Source: Cognatundibacterium luofuense
Lineage (GTDB): Bacteria; Pseudomonadota; Gammaproteobacteria; Burkholderiales; Burkholderiaceae_D
NCBI RefSeq assembly: GCF_018139685.1
Contig: NZ_JAGSPN010000001.1
Coordinates: 682,001 to 746,000 of the forward strand
Direction: 5' to 3'
Length of the DNA stretch: 64,000 nt
Shown: one piece after another, positions 45,501-54,073 of the stretch
Position numbering within the stretch: position 1 is the stretch's first letter
How the letters are laid out: every line of letters begins with the position of its first letter
Made by a program: the position numbers and the translations under genes
The notes under the pieces: generated by a model
What the model was told of the DNA's origin: nothing
Databases searched by the model: none
Seen by the model: only the letters and a program-made list of their open reading frames with translations

Positions 45501-46664
45501 ATGAAAATCCATGAGTATCAGGGTAAAGAAATCCTCCGTAAATTCGGAGTGACTGTACCGCGCGGTATCCCATGCTTGTCCGTTGATGAAGCAGTAAAGG
45601 CTGCAGAAACCCTGGGCGGACCGGTATGGGTCGTCAAGGCACAGATCCACGCCGGCGGCCGTGGTAAAGGTGGCGGTGTTAAAGTTGCGAAGTCTATCGA
45701 GCAAGTTCGTGAATACGCTGACGCAATCATGGGTATGCAACTGGTGACCCACCAGACTGGTCCGGAAGGTCAGAAAGTGCGTCGTCTTCTGATCGAAGAA
45801 GGCGCAGACATCAAAAAAGAATTGTACATTTCTATGGTGACTGACCGTATTAGCCAGCGCGTTGTCCTGATGGCTTCGTCTGAAGGCGGTATGGATATTG
45901 AAGAAGTTGCTGAAAAACATCCTGAACTGATTCACTCTATCGCGATTGATCCGGGTGTCGGCCTGAAAGATGAGGAAGCCGACGATATCGCACGTAAAAT
46001 CGGCGTTCCGGACGCATCTGTTGAAGATATGCGCACCCAATTGCACGGCTTGTACAAAGCATTCATGGAAACTGACGCCTCTCTGGCGGAAATTAATCCT
46101 ATGATTCTGACAGGCTCTGGTAAGGTAATCGCGCTGGATGCAAAATTTAACTTCGATGCAAACTCGCTCTTCCGTCAACAGGAAATCGTTGCTTATCGTG
46201 ACCTAGATGAAGAAGATCCTGCCGAAATCGAAGCATCAAAATTCGACCTGGCTTATATCTCCCTCGACGGTGATATCGGCTGTCTGGTAAATGGTGCTGG
46301 TCTGGCGATGGCAACAATGGACACAATTAAATTGTTTGGTGGTGAGCCTGCAAACTTCCTGGACGTTGGTGGTGGTGCCACAACTGAGAAAGTGACCGAA
46401 GCTTTCAAAATTATGCTGAAAAACCCAGGCCTGAAAGCTATTCTGGTCAATATTTTTGGTGGCATTATGCGTTGTGACGTGATCGCAGAAGGCGTGATCG
46501 CTGCATCGAAGGCAGTTTCGTTGCAAGTACCTCTGGTCGTACGCATGAAAGGTACAAACGAAGATATCGGTAAGAAAATGCTGGCTGATTCCGGCTTGCC
46601 GATTATTTCTGCAGACACGATGGAAGAAGCTGCACAAAAAGTTGTCGCAGCGGCTAAAGCTTAA
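45501..46664 (+). CDS. sucC: Succinyl-CoA synthetase beta subunit (ADP-forming)
   Basis: 387 residues of standard SucC length. ATP-grasp domain with [58 protein letters not shown], then the CoA-ligase domain with [28 protein letters not shown] and [16 protein letters not shown]. With SucD it makes succinate and ATP from succinyl-CoA in the TCA cycle. A GAAGGGAAG ribosome site precedes the ATG; it is co-transcribed with sucD. Confidence 0.99.
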   Translation: MKIHEYQGKEILRKFGVTVPRGIPCLSVDEAVKAAETLGGPVWVVKAQIHAGGRGKGGGVKVAKSIEQVREYADAIMGMQLVTHQTGPEGQKVRRLLIEEGADIKKELYISMVTDRISQRVVLMASSEGGMDIEEVAEKHPELIHSIAIDPGVGLKDEEADDIARKIGVPDASVEDMRTQLHGLYKAFMETDASLAEINPMILTGSGKVIALDAKFNFDANSLFRQQEIVAYRDLDEEDPAEIEASKFDLAYISLDGDIGCLVNGAGLAMATMDTIKLFGGEPANFLDVGGGATTEKVTEAFKIMLKNPGLKAILVNIFGGIMRCDVIAEGVIAASKAVSLQVPLVVRMKGTNEDIGKKMLADSGLPIISADTMEEAAQKVVAAAKA

Positions 46665-46682
46665 TATTTGCAAGGAAATAAC

Positions 46683-47564
46683 ATGTCCATCCTGATTAAT
46701 AAAGATACAAAAGTTATTACCCAAGGTATCACTGGTAAAACTGGTCAGTTCCATACCCGCATGTGCCGTGACTATGCAAACGGCAAAGAGTGTTTCGTAG
46801 CAGGTGTTAATCCTAAGAAAGCTGGTGAAGATTTCGAGGGCATTCCGATTTATGCGACTGTAAAAGACGCTAAGGCAGAAACTGGCGCGACTGTTTCCGT
46901 TATTTATGTTCCGCCAGCAGGTGCTGCAGCCGCAATTTGGGAAGCAGTTGAAGCTGAGCTGGATCTGGCTATCTGTATTACAGAAGGCATTCCGGTCCGC
47001 GATATGATGATGCTGAAGGACCGTATGGCAAAAGCCGGCAGCAAAACCAAGCTGCTCGGCCCTAACTGCCCAGGTCTGATCACTCCTGATGAAATCAAAA
47101 TCGGTATCATGCCTGGCCATATTCATAAAAAAGGCCGTATCGGTGTTGTTTCACGTTCAGGTACACTGACATATGAGGCAGTCGGTCAGTTGACAGCTTT
47201 GGGTCTGGGTCAGTCTTCTGCTGTTGGTATCGGCGGAGATCCGATCAACGGACTGAAGCACATTGACGTAATGCAAATGTTCAATGATGATCCGGATACT
47301 GATGCAGTGATCATGATTGGTGAAATTGGTGGTCCGGACGAGGCAAATGCTGCTTACTGGATCAAAGAAAACATGAAAAAACCAGTTGTTGGTTTCATCG
47401 CAGGTGTAACAGCACCTCCGGGAAAACGTATGGGCCATGCAGGTGCACTGATTTCCGGTGGAGCAGATACTGCGCAAGCTAAGTTGGAAATTATGGAAGC
47501 TTGCGGTATTCGCACTACTAAAAACCCGTCAGAAATGGCGCGTTTGTTGAAAGCAATGTTGTAA
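46683..47564 (+). CDS. sucD: Succinyl-CoA synthetase alpha subunit
   Basis: 293 residues from ATG 46683, which has CAAGGAA 7-8 nt upstream; a start at 46668 adds five non-conserved residues. Motifs: TKVITQGITGKTGQFHT, the CoA-binding AGVNPKKAGE, LLGPNCPGLI, VSRSGTLTYEAV and GKRMGHAGALI with the phosphorylated His. It forms the heterotetramer with SucC. A terminator follows directly. Confidence 0.99.
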   Translation: MSILINKDTKVITQGITGKTGQFHTRMCRDYANGKECFVAGVNPKKAGEDFEGIPIYATVKDAKAETGATVSVIYVPPAGAAAAIWEAVEAELDLAICITEGIPVRDMMMLKDRMAKAGSKTKLLGPNCPGLITPDEIKIGIMPGHIHKKGRIGVVSRSGTLTYEAVGQLTALGLGQSSAVGIGGDPINGLKHIDVMQMFNDDPDTDAVIMIGEIGGPDEANAAYWIKENMKKPVVGFIAGVTAPPGKRMGHAGALISGGADTAQAKLEIMEACGIRTTKNPSEMARLLKAML

Positions 47565-47580
47565 TAGCTGTAATTTCAGA

Positions 47581-47613
47581 AAAACGGCTTCCATTTGGAA
47601 GCCGTTTTTTTTT
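47581..47613 (+). terminator. Terminator of sucCD
   Basis: 12-bp stem AAAACGGCTTCC / GGAAGCCGTTTT, ATTT loop and nine Ts, 16 bp after sucD. Confidence 0.94.
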
Positions 47614-47806
47614 ACAAATATTAAAAATCGGTCGTGTTGACATGGATTGTATTGGCTGCGTGAGGCTTGCGGGCAACTTTCAGATCAAGCGGAGTGCAAA
47701 GCAACTCTCTTAGTGTTAAGCTATTTCAAAGAGAGATAATGTTGAATTTTGGAAACTTTTTCCGGTTTAGCTAATCATAAGCAAGTTTCTATTTTCACTC
47801 CATTCA

Positions 47807-48613
47807 ATGAGTCACCGACAAATCCTTGAATTTTCAGCGCGGTCCGATACCGGGCAAGTCAGAGAGCACAATGAAGATGCAATCATTGTTTGTGCTGAAT
47901 ATGGCTGCGTTGTGCTTGCTGACGGGATGGGGGGCTACAATGCCGGTGAAATCGCAAGTGCGATGGCAACACAGATTGTTGCAGATTTTCTTTGTGAAAA
48001 ACTGGATACGCTTTGGCTGCGACATGTTGGTATTCGTGCTAAGCCATTGCAGCGTTGGATGAGTGAGGCAATATCCGAGGCAAATCGTCAGATTCTCGAA
48101 TCATCACTATTAAATCCGGAATGTTCGGGGATGGGGACGACAATTGTTGCCACATGCTTATTTGAAGAAAAAATACTGGTAGCGCATGTAGGGGATTCTC
48201 GCGCATATGTATTCAGGCAGGGGAGGCTAACGAGGTTGACGCATGATCATTCAGTTTTGCAGGATCAGATTGATGCCGGATACATTAGTGAAGAACAGGC
48301 AAGATTTTCAGCAGTAAAGAATTTGATTACACGAGCCGTCGGGACTCAACCGGATTTGGAAGCTGAGCTGCATTTGCATGGCGCACATGAGCACGACCTG
48401 TTTTTAGTCTGTTCTGACGGATTGACCGATATGCTCAATCATGATGAAATTGAACGAATTTTCATCAAAAACCAAGATGATCTGGATCGATGTTCTTCCA
48501 CATTAATTGCCAAGGCAAATGCTGCTGGAGGGGCCGACAACATTTCTGTCGTTCTGTTTAAAGCGGAACCTTTGCCGGAAAGATCATGGGTTCGGCGTAT
48601 TTTTAAACGATAA
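47807..48613 (+). CDS. PP2C-family protein serine/threonine phosphatase
   Basis: 268 residues with the full PP2C motif set: SDTGQVREHNEDAI, VVLADGMGGYNAGEIAS (metal-binding Asp), MGTTIV, VAHVGDSRAYVFR, LTHDHSV, LVCSDGLTDML and GGADNISVVLF. It is a cytoplasmic metal-dependent phosphatase. The FHA gene lies 23 bp downstream and pilins follow, but no Ser/Thr kinase is present in the window. The C-terminus (RSWVRRIFKR) is basic. Upstream, a TTGACA at 47637 is the only promoter hint and lacks a good -10. Confidence 0.93.
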   Translation: MSHRQILEFSARSDTGQVREHNEDAIIVCAEYGCVVLADGMGGYNAGEIASAMATQIVADFLCEKLDTLWLRHVGIRAKPLQRWMSEAISEANRQILESSLLNPECSGMGTTIVATCLFEEKILVAHVGDSRAYVFRQGRLTRLTHDHSVLQDQIDAGYISEEQARFSAVKNLITRAVGTQPDLEAELHLHGAHEHDLFLVCSDGLTDMLNHDEIERIFIKNQDDLDRCSSTLIAKANAAGGADNISVVLFKAEPLPERSWVRRIFKR

Positions 48614-48636
48614 ATTGAACGTTTTCAGAGAGTGCT

Positions 48637-49227
48637 ATGGCGAAAATTATCGTCACATTTAACGGGTTGGTGCAGCAAGAGTACGGCATTACCAAATCCA
48701 GAGTTACAGTTGGGCGTCGTCCTGGGAATGATCTGGTGATTGATCATTTGACGGTTAGCGGACAGCATGCGGCGATTGATACTACCAGTAGTGGATCTTT
48801 CGTATTGGATTTAGGTAGTACAAATGGAACGATGGTCAATAATCAGCCAGTTAAAAAGCACTTGTTGCAACATGGTGACGTAATTGACATTGGAAAATAT
48901 AAGTTGAGATTTCAGCAGGATGCTTCTGCTCAGGCGCACAATATACCGGTAACTGCTCATAATGCTCTAACAGGTAAAATAAAGGTGCTTAACGGACCAA
49001 ATGCCGGTAAGGAGCTTGCGCTCACAAAACCATTAACGACGATTGGCTCACCAGCAACTTTGGTAATGGCAATTTCAAAACAGACGGATCAGTTTTTTTT
49101 GCGACACGTGGAAGGTCGCGATGCTCCAAAGTTAAATGGAGTTTTAGTTGGTTCTGAGCCTGTTTTGCTAAAAGGTGGTGACATTATTGAAATGTTGGGT
49201 GTACAGATGCAATTTTTTCTCTCTTGA
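48637..49227 (+). CDS. FHA-domain protein with a second degenerate FHA-like half
   Basis: 196 residues. The N-terminal FHA domain (residues 18-88) has VGRRPGNDLVI, VSGQHA and LGSTNGTMVNN, the phosphothreonine-binding residues. The C-terminal half (about 107-196) repeats the fold outline (GPNAGKELALTKPLTTIGS, RDAPKLNGVLV, LLKGGDIIEM) without the Arg/Ser-His binding loop, so it is probably a non-binding FHA-like domain. It is coupled to the PP2C gene, suggesting a phospho-signalling module; its partner is unknown. Confidence 0.9.
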   Translation: MAKIIVTFNGLVQQEYGITKSRVTVGRRPGNDLVIDHLTVSGQHAAIDTTSSGSFVLDLGSTNGTMVNNQPVKKHLLQHGDVIDIGKYKLRFQQDASAQAHNIPVTAHNALTGKIKVLNGPNAGKELALTKPLTTIGSPATLVMAISKQTDQFFLRHVEGRDAPKLNGVLVGSEPVLLKGGDIIEMLGVQMQFFLS

Positions 49228-49271
49228 GCCAAATTCAGGCAAGTTAATTGACAAAAAATGGCATTAATTTG

Positions 49272-49286
49272 TGACATCAAATGTCA
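49272..49286. promoter_or_regulatory. Palindromic site TGACAT-N3-ATGTCA upstream of the pilin promoter
   Basis: A perfect 6-3-6 palindrome 40 bp before the -24 element of the pilin promoter. A further TTGACA half-site lies at 49248-49253. Position and half-site content (TGTC/GACA) fit an enhancer-binding protein such as PilR, whose Pseudomonas sites contain TGTC repeats. Confidence 0.45.
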
Positions 49287-49325
49287 ATAAAAGAGACTTG
49301 AGCAAAAATATGCATTTTGCATAGC

Positions 49326-49341
49326 TGGCATAAGAGTTGCT
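49326..49341 (+). promoter_or_regulatory. Sigma-54 (RpoN) promoter of the first pilin gene
   Basis: TGGCATAAGAGTTGCT matches the -24/-12 consensus TGGCAYRN4TTGCW at every defined position, with GG and GC 10 bp apart. It ends 51 bp before the ATG. Confidence 0.88.
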
Positions 49342-49392
49342 CTCTTAAATGTCTGGGGGGAATCCTCTTTCTACATTTTTTGGAGAGCAAAT

Positions 49393-49842
49393 ATGAAAGT
49401 TGCAAAAAAAGTACAACAAGGTTTTACCTTGATCGAGCTGATGATCGTTGTTGCGATTATCGGTATTTTGGCTGCAGTTGCATTGCCTGCGTATAACGAC
49501 TACACAACTCGTGCCCAAGTTTCAGAAGGTATCGAATTGATGGGTGGATTGAAAGGCCCACTCGCTGAATACGGATATCAAAAAAATGCATGGCCAACAG
49601 CTTTGATCCCTTCTACCGGTACTCCGGGAGCAACAGAGTTGACAGCAACGCTGACTGGTAAATATTCATCAATTGGTGCCTCTGTCGCTGGTACTTTCCC
49701 TTCCGGCACACTGACAGCAACTATGACTTCCGGCCAGGCCAATGGTAGTACAGTAACTCTGGCAACAGCTGACGGCGGCAATACTTGGACTTGTACTGGT
49801 GGTACAGTTGCAAATAAATATCGCCCAGTTGCATGTAAATAA
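49393..49842 (+). CDS. pilA: Type IV major pilin, copy 1
   Basis: 149-residue prepilin with leader [10 protein letters not shown] and mature start [20 protein letters not shown]; Glu5 is present. Tyr residues at [17 protein letters not shown] are typical of type IVa pilins. The C-terminal pair of cysteines ([18 protein letters not shown]) forms a short disulfide loop. The strong GGAG site, RpoN promoter and downstream terminator indicate high-level, regulated expression. The serine/threonine-rich central region ([19 protein letters not shown]) offers many O-glycosylation sites for the linked PglL-type enzyme. Confidence 0.95.
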   Translation: MKVAKKVQQGFTLIELMIVVAIIGILAAVALPAYNDYTTRAQVSEGIELMGGLKGPLAEYGYQKNAWPTALIPSTGTPGATELTATLTGKYSSIGASVAGTFPSGTLTATMTSGQANGSTVTLATADGGNTWTCTGGTVANKYRPVACK

Positions 49843-49856
49843 TTTGTTTTGAATTT

Positions 49857-49886
49857 AAAAGGCGCCCTTTGCGGCGCCTTTTATTT
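49857..49886 (+). terminator. Terminator between pilins 1 and 2
   Basis: Stem AAAAGGCGCC / GGCGCCTTTT with CTTTGC loop and further Ts. Partial read-through would be the simplest way to transcribe pilin 2, because no promoter is visible in the 26 bp before it. Confidence 0.9.
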
Positions 49887-49912
49887 ATCTGTTTTTTCCG
49901 GGGGGATTTTCA

Positions 49913-50374
49913 GTGAGTAAATTAAATAAGCGTTCTTTGCAATTGCAGCAAGGTTTTACTTTAATCGAATTAATGATTGTTGTTGCGATTATCGGAATTC
50001 TGGCGGCCGTCGCATTGCCTGCGTATAATGATTACACAACACGTGCCCAAGTTTCTGAAGGTATCGAATTGATGGGTGGTTTAAAAGGACCCCTCGCTGA
50101 GTATGGATATCAAAAGAATGCCTGGCCTACAGGTTTGGTGGCGTCCACTGGCACACCAACAGCTACTCAGTTAACCGCAACGTTAGTCGGCAAGTATTCG
50201 ACAGTTTCTAACTCCGTTGCTGGGACATTTCCTTCTGGCACGTTAACCGCGACGATGACTTCCGGTCAGGCAAATGGTAGTACTGTTACGCTGGCAACAG
50301 CTGATGGTGGAAATACCTGGACCTGTACCGGCGGTACTGTTGCTAACAAATATCGTCCTGTTGCATGTAAGTAA
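49913..50374 (+). CDS. pilA: Type IV pilin, copy 2
   Basis: 153 residues from a GTG start preceded by a G-rich ribosome site (GGGGGG). Leader [14 protein letters not shown], mature [20 protein letters not shown]. The mature protein is almost the same as copy 1; differences cluster at [14 protein letters not shown] versus [14 protein letters not shown] and KYSSIGAS versus KYSTVSNS. The two genes differ at many synonymous sites, so the similarity reflects protein-level selection rather than a very recent copy. The identical C-terminal loop predicts co-assembly or exchange. Confidence 0.94.
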   Translation: MSKLNKRSLQLQQGFTLIELMIVVAIIGILAAVALPAYNDYTTRAQVSEGIELMGGLKGPLAEYGYQKNAWPTGLVASTGTPTATQLTATLVGKYSTVSNSVAGTFPSGTLTATMTSGQANGSTVTLATADGGNTWTCTGGTVANKYRPVACK

Positions 50375-50390
50375 TTTTTAGCCAATGTGA

Positions 50391-50421
50391 AAAAAGCCAC
50401 AACGAAGGTTGTGGCTTTTTT
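50391..50421 (+). terminator. Terminator after pilin 2
   Basis: 13-bp stem AAAAAGCCACAAC / GTTGTGGCTTTTT around GAAG, 16 bp after the stop. Confidence 0.92.
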
Positions 50422-50449
50422 ATTTGTTTTCAGGGAAATTCTCTTTAGA

Positions 50450-50465
50450 TGGAACAAAATATGCT
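50450..50465 (+). promoter_or_regulatory. Weak sigma-54-like promoter of pilin 3
   Basis: TGGAACAAAATATGCT keeps the invariant GG and GC at the correct 10-bp spacing, with two departures (A for C after GG, A for the first T of TTGC). It lies 62 bp before the pilin 3 ATG, just after the previous terminator. Confidence 0.4.
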
Positions 50466-50527
50466 AGAGATCAACACATTTACTGATTCCATTTCAGGAG
50501 TCATCATTTCTTTTCCGGAAAATTGCT

Positions 50528-50989
50528 ATGGAAAATAACAGACGATTCAATCAAATTGTTCAGTCAGGCTTTACGTTGATCGAGTTAATGATTGTCGTGG
50601 CAATTATTGGCATTTTGTCAGCTATTGCGTTGCCAGCATATAATGATTATGTGACAAGGACTCAGGTGATTGAGGCGGTGAATTTGCTTAGTGGAATGAA
50701 GGAGACAACATCGGAGTTTGCCGCTCAGCGTAATGCCTGGCCTACAGCATTTGTACTGTCGAGTTCAACACCTGCACAAACTGAAATTATTGCCACGATT
50801 AACGGTAAATACAGTACCGTAAATTCTCCGATGACAGGAAGTTATCCATCTGGCACAATGACTGCCACAATGAATGCTGGCCAGGCAACTGGAAAAACCA
50901 TACAAATGTCGACTGCAGATGGTGGCAATACTTGGGATTGCCGTGGCGGAACTGTCGACAAAAAATATCGTCCGGTTGCTTGTCAGTAA
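50528..50989 (+). CDS. Type IV pilin, diverged copy 3
   Basis: 153 residues: leader [14 protein letters not shown] and mature [20 protein letters not shown] with Glu5. After the first helix it diverges from copies 1 and 2 ([37 protein letters not shown]) but keeps the ADGGNTW...[13 protein letters not shown] loop. It may be an alternative major pilin or a specialised subunit. The conserved loop suggests the same assembly interface. Confidence 0.92.
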   Translation: MENNRRFNQIVQSGFTLIELMIVVAIIGILSAIALPAYNDYVTRTQVIEAVNLLSGMKETTSEFAAQRNAWPTAFVLSSSTPAQTEIIATINGKYSTVNSPMTGSYPSGTMTATMNAGQATGKTIQMSTADGGNTWDCRGGTVDKKYRPVACQ

Positions 50990-51019
50990 TGTCAGTAACT
51001 TGAAATACAGAAGTTAAAC

Positions 51020-51799
51020 ATGAAAAGTGAGACATACATCAGGCTCAAGGCGGCATTGATTCATTTGATTGCATCGGTTGTTGTTGCATCATCTTGTGCG
51101 ATATTGATCTTATATTTCTGGTTTCCCGGGCAGTACAGTGAAATAGCCGGTGGAAATCACCTGTTGTTTCTAATTATTAGCGTAGATGTCGTTTTGGGAC
51201 CTCTACTGACGTTTGTGGCATTCAACATTTCTAAGCCACGTACAGAACTGATTCGCGATTTGTTTATTATTTGCATGTTGCAAGTGAGCGGATTGGTTTA
51301 TGGTGTTCATACTGTGTATCTTGCAAGACCTGTGGCCCTCGTTTTCGAACAGTCCAGATTCAGGGTAGTTAGTTTTATTCAGGTTGATCAGTCTGAGCCG
51401 CAGGATGCGGCAAGCGAGATTCCGTATTTGTCTCTGTCCGGTCCGGTGTTATTGTCCGTTCGGGATTTTAAGGATGATCGTGAAAAGTCTGCGGCTGTTG
51501 AGAAAGGTCTTGCAGGTGCGGATGTCGGTGTACAGCCCAAATTCTGGCAACCATATTTAAAGGCTGATATGCAATTGAGGAAGGTTGCACGTCCTTACGA
51601 TGTGCTTATCAAAAAATATCCATCGGATACAAAAGTACGCGAATTACCAGGTTTACTCGGGCATGATTCGAAGCAATTGATCTTTATACCTGTCATCACC
51701 AGAACCGGAGACTGGGTGGTAGTCTTGTCTGCCAGTACTCTTCTTCCAATGGCTTTTGTTCCCAAAGATGGTTTTTTCGACCTTGCAGCAAAATCTTAA
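51020..51799 (+). CDS. TfpX/TfpZ-type pilin accessory protein
   Basis: 259 residues. Three or four N-terminal membrane helices (IHLIASVVVASSCAILILYF; LLFLIISVDVVLGPLLTFVAF; LFIICMLQVSGLVYGVHTVY) are followed by a soluble domain. The phrases FPG.Y..IAGG, VDVVLGPLLT and RPVALVFE are typical of TfpX/TfpZ-like proteins found next to pilA in gammaproteobacterial and betaproteobacterial loci. There they modulate pilin-specific assembly. It lies 30 bp after pilin 3 and 9 bp before the PglL-type gene. Confidence 0.85.
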   Translation: MKSETYIRLKAALIHLIASVVVASSCAILILYFWFPGQYSEIAGGNHLLFLIISVDVVLGPLLTFVAFNISKPRTELIRDLFIICMLQVSGLVYGVHTVYLARPVALVFEQSRFRVVSFIQVDQSEPQDAASEIPYLSLSGPVLLSVRDFKDDREKSAAVEKGLAGADVGVQPKFWQPYLKADMQLRKVARPYDVLIKKYPSDTKVRELPGLLGHDSKQLIFIPVITRTGDWVVVLSASTLLPMAFVPKDGFFDLAAKS

Positions 51800-51808
51800 G
51801 CAGTTGCA

Positions 51809-53521
51809 ATGAAAAGCCATTTTATCTCACGAAGTGCTGTAGTCGCTTTCTCTCTTGGTGCAGCACTTTCTGTGTTGATTCCATTTCATATTCATCCTTT
51901 GAGAAGTTTTTGGAATGATTTTGTAGCATTCTATGCATTATTCGGTGCATTTCTTTTATTGTTGTTTTCGGGGTTGAAGAGATGGAAGTGGACTGGCTTG
52001 TCCCTTTTGCCAATTGCACTGACTGGATTGTTAACTATCCAGTGTGTTTTTATTGATGGAATCTTCGGCTGGGATTTGGTTCTTCCAGCACTTTACTTTC
52101 TCGCCTTGCCGTTTGCCTTTGGGTTCGGGGCAACCATCTCATCAAGTGACCAAGAGTTCAGCTTTTTCGCTCGTATTATCAGTTATGCCTTCGTTATATC
52201 GGCATTTTGTTCGGTTGGTATTCAAATTACGCAGATCGCTGGTATTCGATTCTCTCCGTGGATGATGGCAATGCCGGTCTCAGGCTGGAATATCCGGCCA
52301 TATGCAAATTTAGGTCAACCGAACCAACTTGCACTTTGGATTGCCTTCGGTTTGAGCGGAACCTGGTATTTATTTCAAAGTAAGAAGTTTTCAGGCGCAA
52401 GCGCATTCCTTATTGCTATGTTCCTCGTGTTCGGTATTGCACTGACCCAGTCTCGAATTGGCTGGATCATTCTTCCCGTAATGTTTTTTCTATTCTTTGT
52501 ATTTTCTAATCTTGATAGGAAAGCCGCACGGTTGAGTGCAATATTCATTTTGATGTTTTATTTCTTCTGTGTGTTCGGACTACCTGTTTTGCTTTCGTAC
52601 TTCAGTCAGGAAAATGCGAGTGGTGTTGTTGCACGGATTGGCGGGAGGTCGGAGCGACTCGGATTATATTTACATGCTTTGGCAATGTTGAGGGAGCATC
52701 CGTTTCTGGGGGTGGGATGGGGACAGTTCGGTGAGCATCAGGTAATGATTGCCAGTCAGTTCCCTGCGACGACGTATTCAGAGCACGCGCATAATATTGT
52801 TTTTCAATTTGTTGCCGAGTTAGGGTTAATACCAACATGTATGATCCTGGGCACCCTTGGATATTGGAGTTTAAAGGTCTTTGTTGAAGCGAAAAAATCT
52901 GACGGACTCATGTTTGTATTTGCTTGCCTGATGGCCGTTGGCGTACATAGTATGGTTGAGTTCCCACTTTGGTATGCATATGTTCTGATACCGGTAACTG
53001 TGTTGATGGGAGCTGCGCATAGCAACATTTGGCAATGCAGTGAATTTAAGATCAGTAGAGTTTCAGGAATTGCAGTATCTTTAGTCGTTATTATTTGTTC
53101 TGTGTTTTTGGTTAATGATCACAGCAATGTAGTTGCTGGTTTTAATCAGCTAAGAAATGTGGGCTCTGAAAGGCTAAAGGCACCATCCATAGTTGAGCAA
53201 CCAACTTTAACAGTATTGCCTTATTTTTATCGATATTTTGAGATGATGAGAATTGAGCCGACGGAAAGTATGACTCCGTCGGATATTCGGTTTCTTGAAC
53301 GCTGGAGCCTGCGGTTCGGATTTGTTCACATCCTTAACAAGCTTGCTGAAGTACATGCATTAAATGGCATGGAGGACGCAGCGGTTAGAGATATGGTTAC
53401 GTTGCAAAAATTGCATCCAGAACGTTACGCCGAATATTACGATTATTGGTATGCGAAGGGACTGTCAGACCCGAAATATGCAAAGGTTGTGGCAAAAATT
53501 CCGGGGCGAAGCGCACTGTAG
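51809..53521 (+). CDS. PglL/PilO-type O-oligosaccharyltransferase
   Basis: 570 residues with about 12 membrane helices and the Wzy_C/PglL hallmark region: RPYANLGQPNQLALWIAFGL, ALTQSRIGW, GVGWGQFGEHQ, EHAHNIVFQFVAELG and HSMVEFPLWYAY. PglL transfers lipid-linked glycans to pilins in the periplasm. A C-terminal soluble tail (about 430-570) with a TPR-like stretch is present. Adjacency to three pilins makes them the probable acceptors. It ends 30 bp from convergent moaC without an evident terminator. Confidence 0.9.
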   Translation: MKSHFISRSAVVAFSLGAALSVLIPFHIHPLRSFWNDFVAFYALFGAFLLLLFSGLKRWKWTGLSLLPIALTGLLTIQCVFIDGIFGWDLVLPALYFLALPFAFGFGATISSSDQEFSFFARIISYAFVISAFCSVGIQITQIAGIRFSPWMMAMPVSGWNIRPYANLGQPNQLALWIAFGLSGTWYLFQSKKFSGASAFLIAMFLVFGIALTQSRIGWIILPVMFFLFFVFSNLDRKAARLSAIFILMFYFFCVFGLPVLLSYFSQENASGVVARIGGRSERLGLYLHALAMLREHPFLGVGWGQFGEHQVMIASQFPATTYSEHAHNIVFQFVAELGLIPTCMILGTLGYWSLKVFVEAKKSDGLMFVFACLMAVGVHSMVEFPLWYAYVLIPVTVLMGAAHSNIWQCSEFKISRVSGIAVSLVVIICSVFLVNDHSNVVAGFNQLRNVGSERLKAPSIVEQPTLTVLPYFYRYFEMMRIEPTESMTPSDIRFLERWSLRFGFVHILNKLAEVHALNGMEDAAVRDMVTLQKLHPERYAEYYDYWYAKGLSDPKYAKVVAKIPGRSAL

Positions 53522-53551
53522 CTATTCCAAACACTATTGACCCAGTTAGAA

Positions 53552-54052
53552 CTATTCAGTTACACGCCAAGTGCCGGATTTGCCGCCCGATTTTTCGAGA
53601 AGCTTCACTTCGGCGATTGTCATGCCTTTGTCTACAGCTTTGCACATGTCGTAAATTGTCAGCAAGCCAACTTGTACCGCCATTAACGCTTCTATCTCAA
53701 CACCGGTTTTTCCGAACGTTTCTACACGAGCTTCGCAACTGATGGTTGATGTGTCCTGACTCGTTTCAAAATCAACCGCGACTTTTGTCAGGGCAAGTGG
53801 GTGGCACAACGGGATTAGCTCTGACGTGCGTTTCGTTGCCATAATGGCTGCAATTCGGGCAATACCGATCACATCACCTTTCTTGTGGTCTCCACTGAGA
53901 ATTAACGCCAGCGTTTCCGGTAACATACGGATTAGCCCGCGAGCCTTTGCGATCCTGTGGGTGACATCTTTGTTACCCACGTCTACCATATGCGCTTGGC
54001 CAGCTTGGTCGAAATGCGTGAGTTCATTGTGGTTCGTTTGAGTTTTATTCAT
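53552..54052 (-). CDS. moaC: Cyclic pyranopterin monophosphate synthase (MoaC)
   Basis: 166 residues. MoaC rearranges the 3',8-cyclo-GTP product of MoaA to cPMP in molybdenum cofactor synthesis. Motifs: [60 protein letters not shown] and [13 protein letters not shown] with the catalytic Lys/Asp. The start codon is only 21 bp from the divergent M48 gene start. No other moa gene is in the window. Confidence 0.97.
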   Translation of the reverse strand: MNKTQTNHNELTHFDQAGQAHMVDVGNKDVTHRIAKARGLIRMLPETLALILSGDHKKGDVIGIARIAAIMATKRTSELIPLCHPLALTKVAVDFETSQDTSTISCEARVETFGKTGVEIEALMAVQVGLLTIYDMCKAVDKGMTIAEVKLLEKSGGKSGTWRVTE

Positions 54053-54073
54053 CGTATCGGGAGTATGAAAGTC

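Noticed and set aside
46236-47126. 296-codon frame antisense to sucC/sucD
   Set aside because: SucC and SucD are intact, and the antisense product is Cys/Phe/Asn-rich without family features.
49857-50421. CRISPR-like or satellite interpretation of the hairpins between pilins
   Set aside because: Each hairpin has a different stem and a U tract; they are ordinary terminators, and no spacer-repeat pattern exists anywhere in the window.
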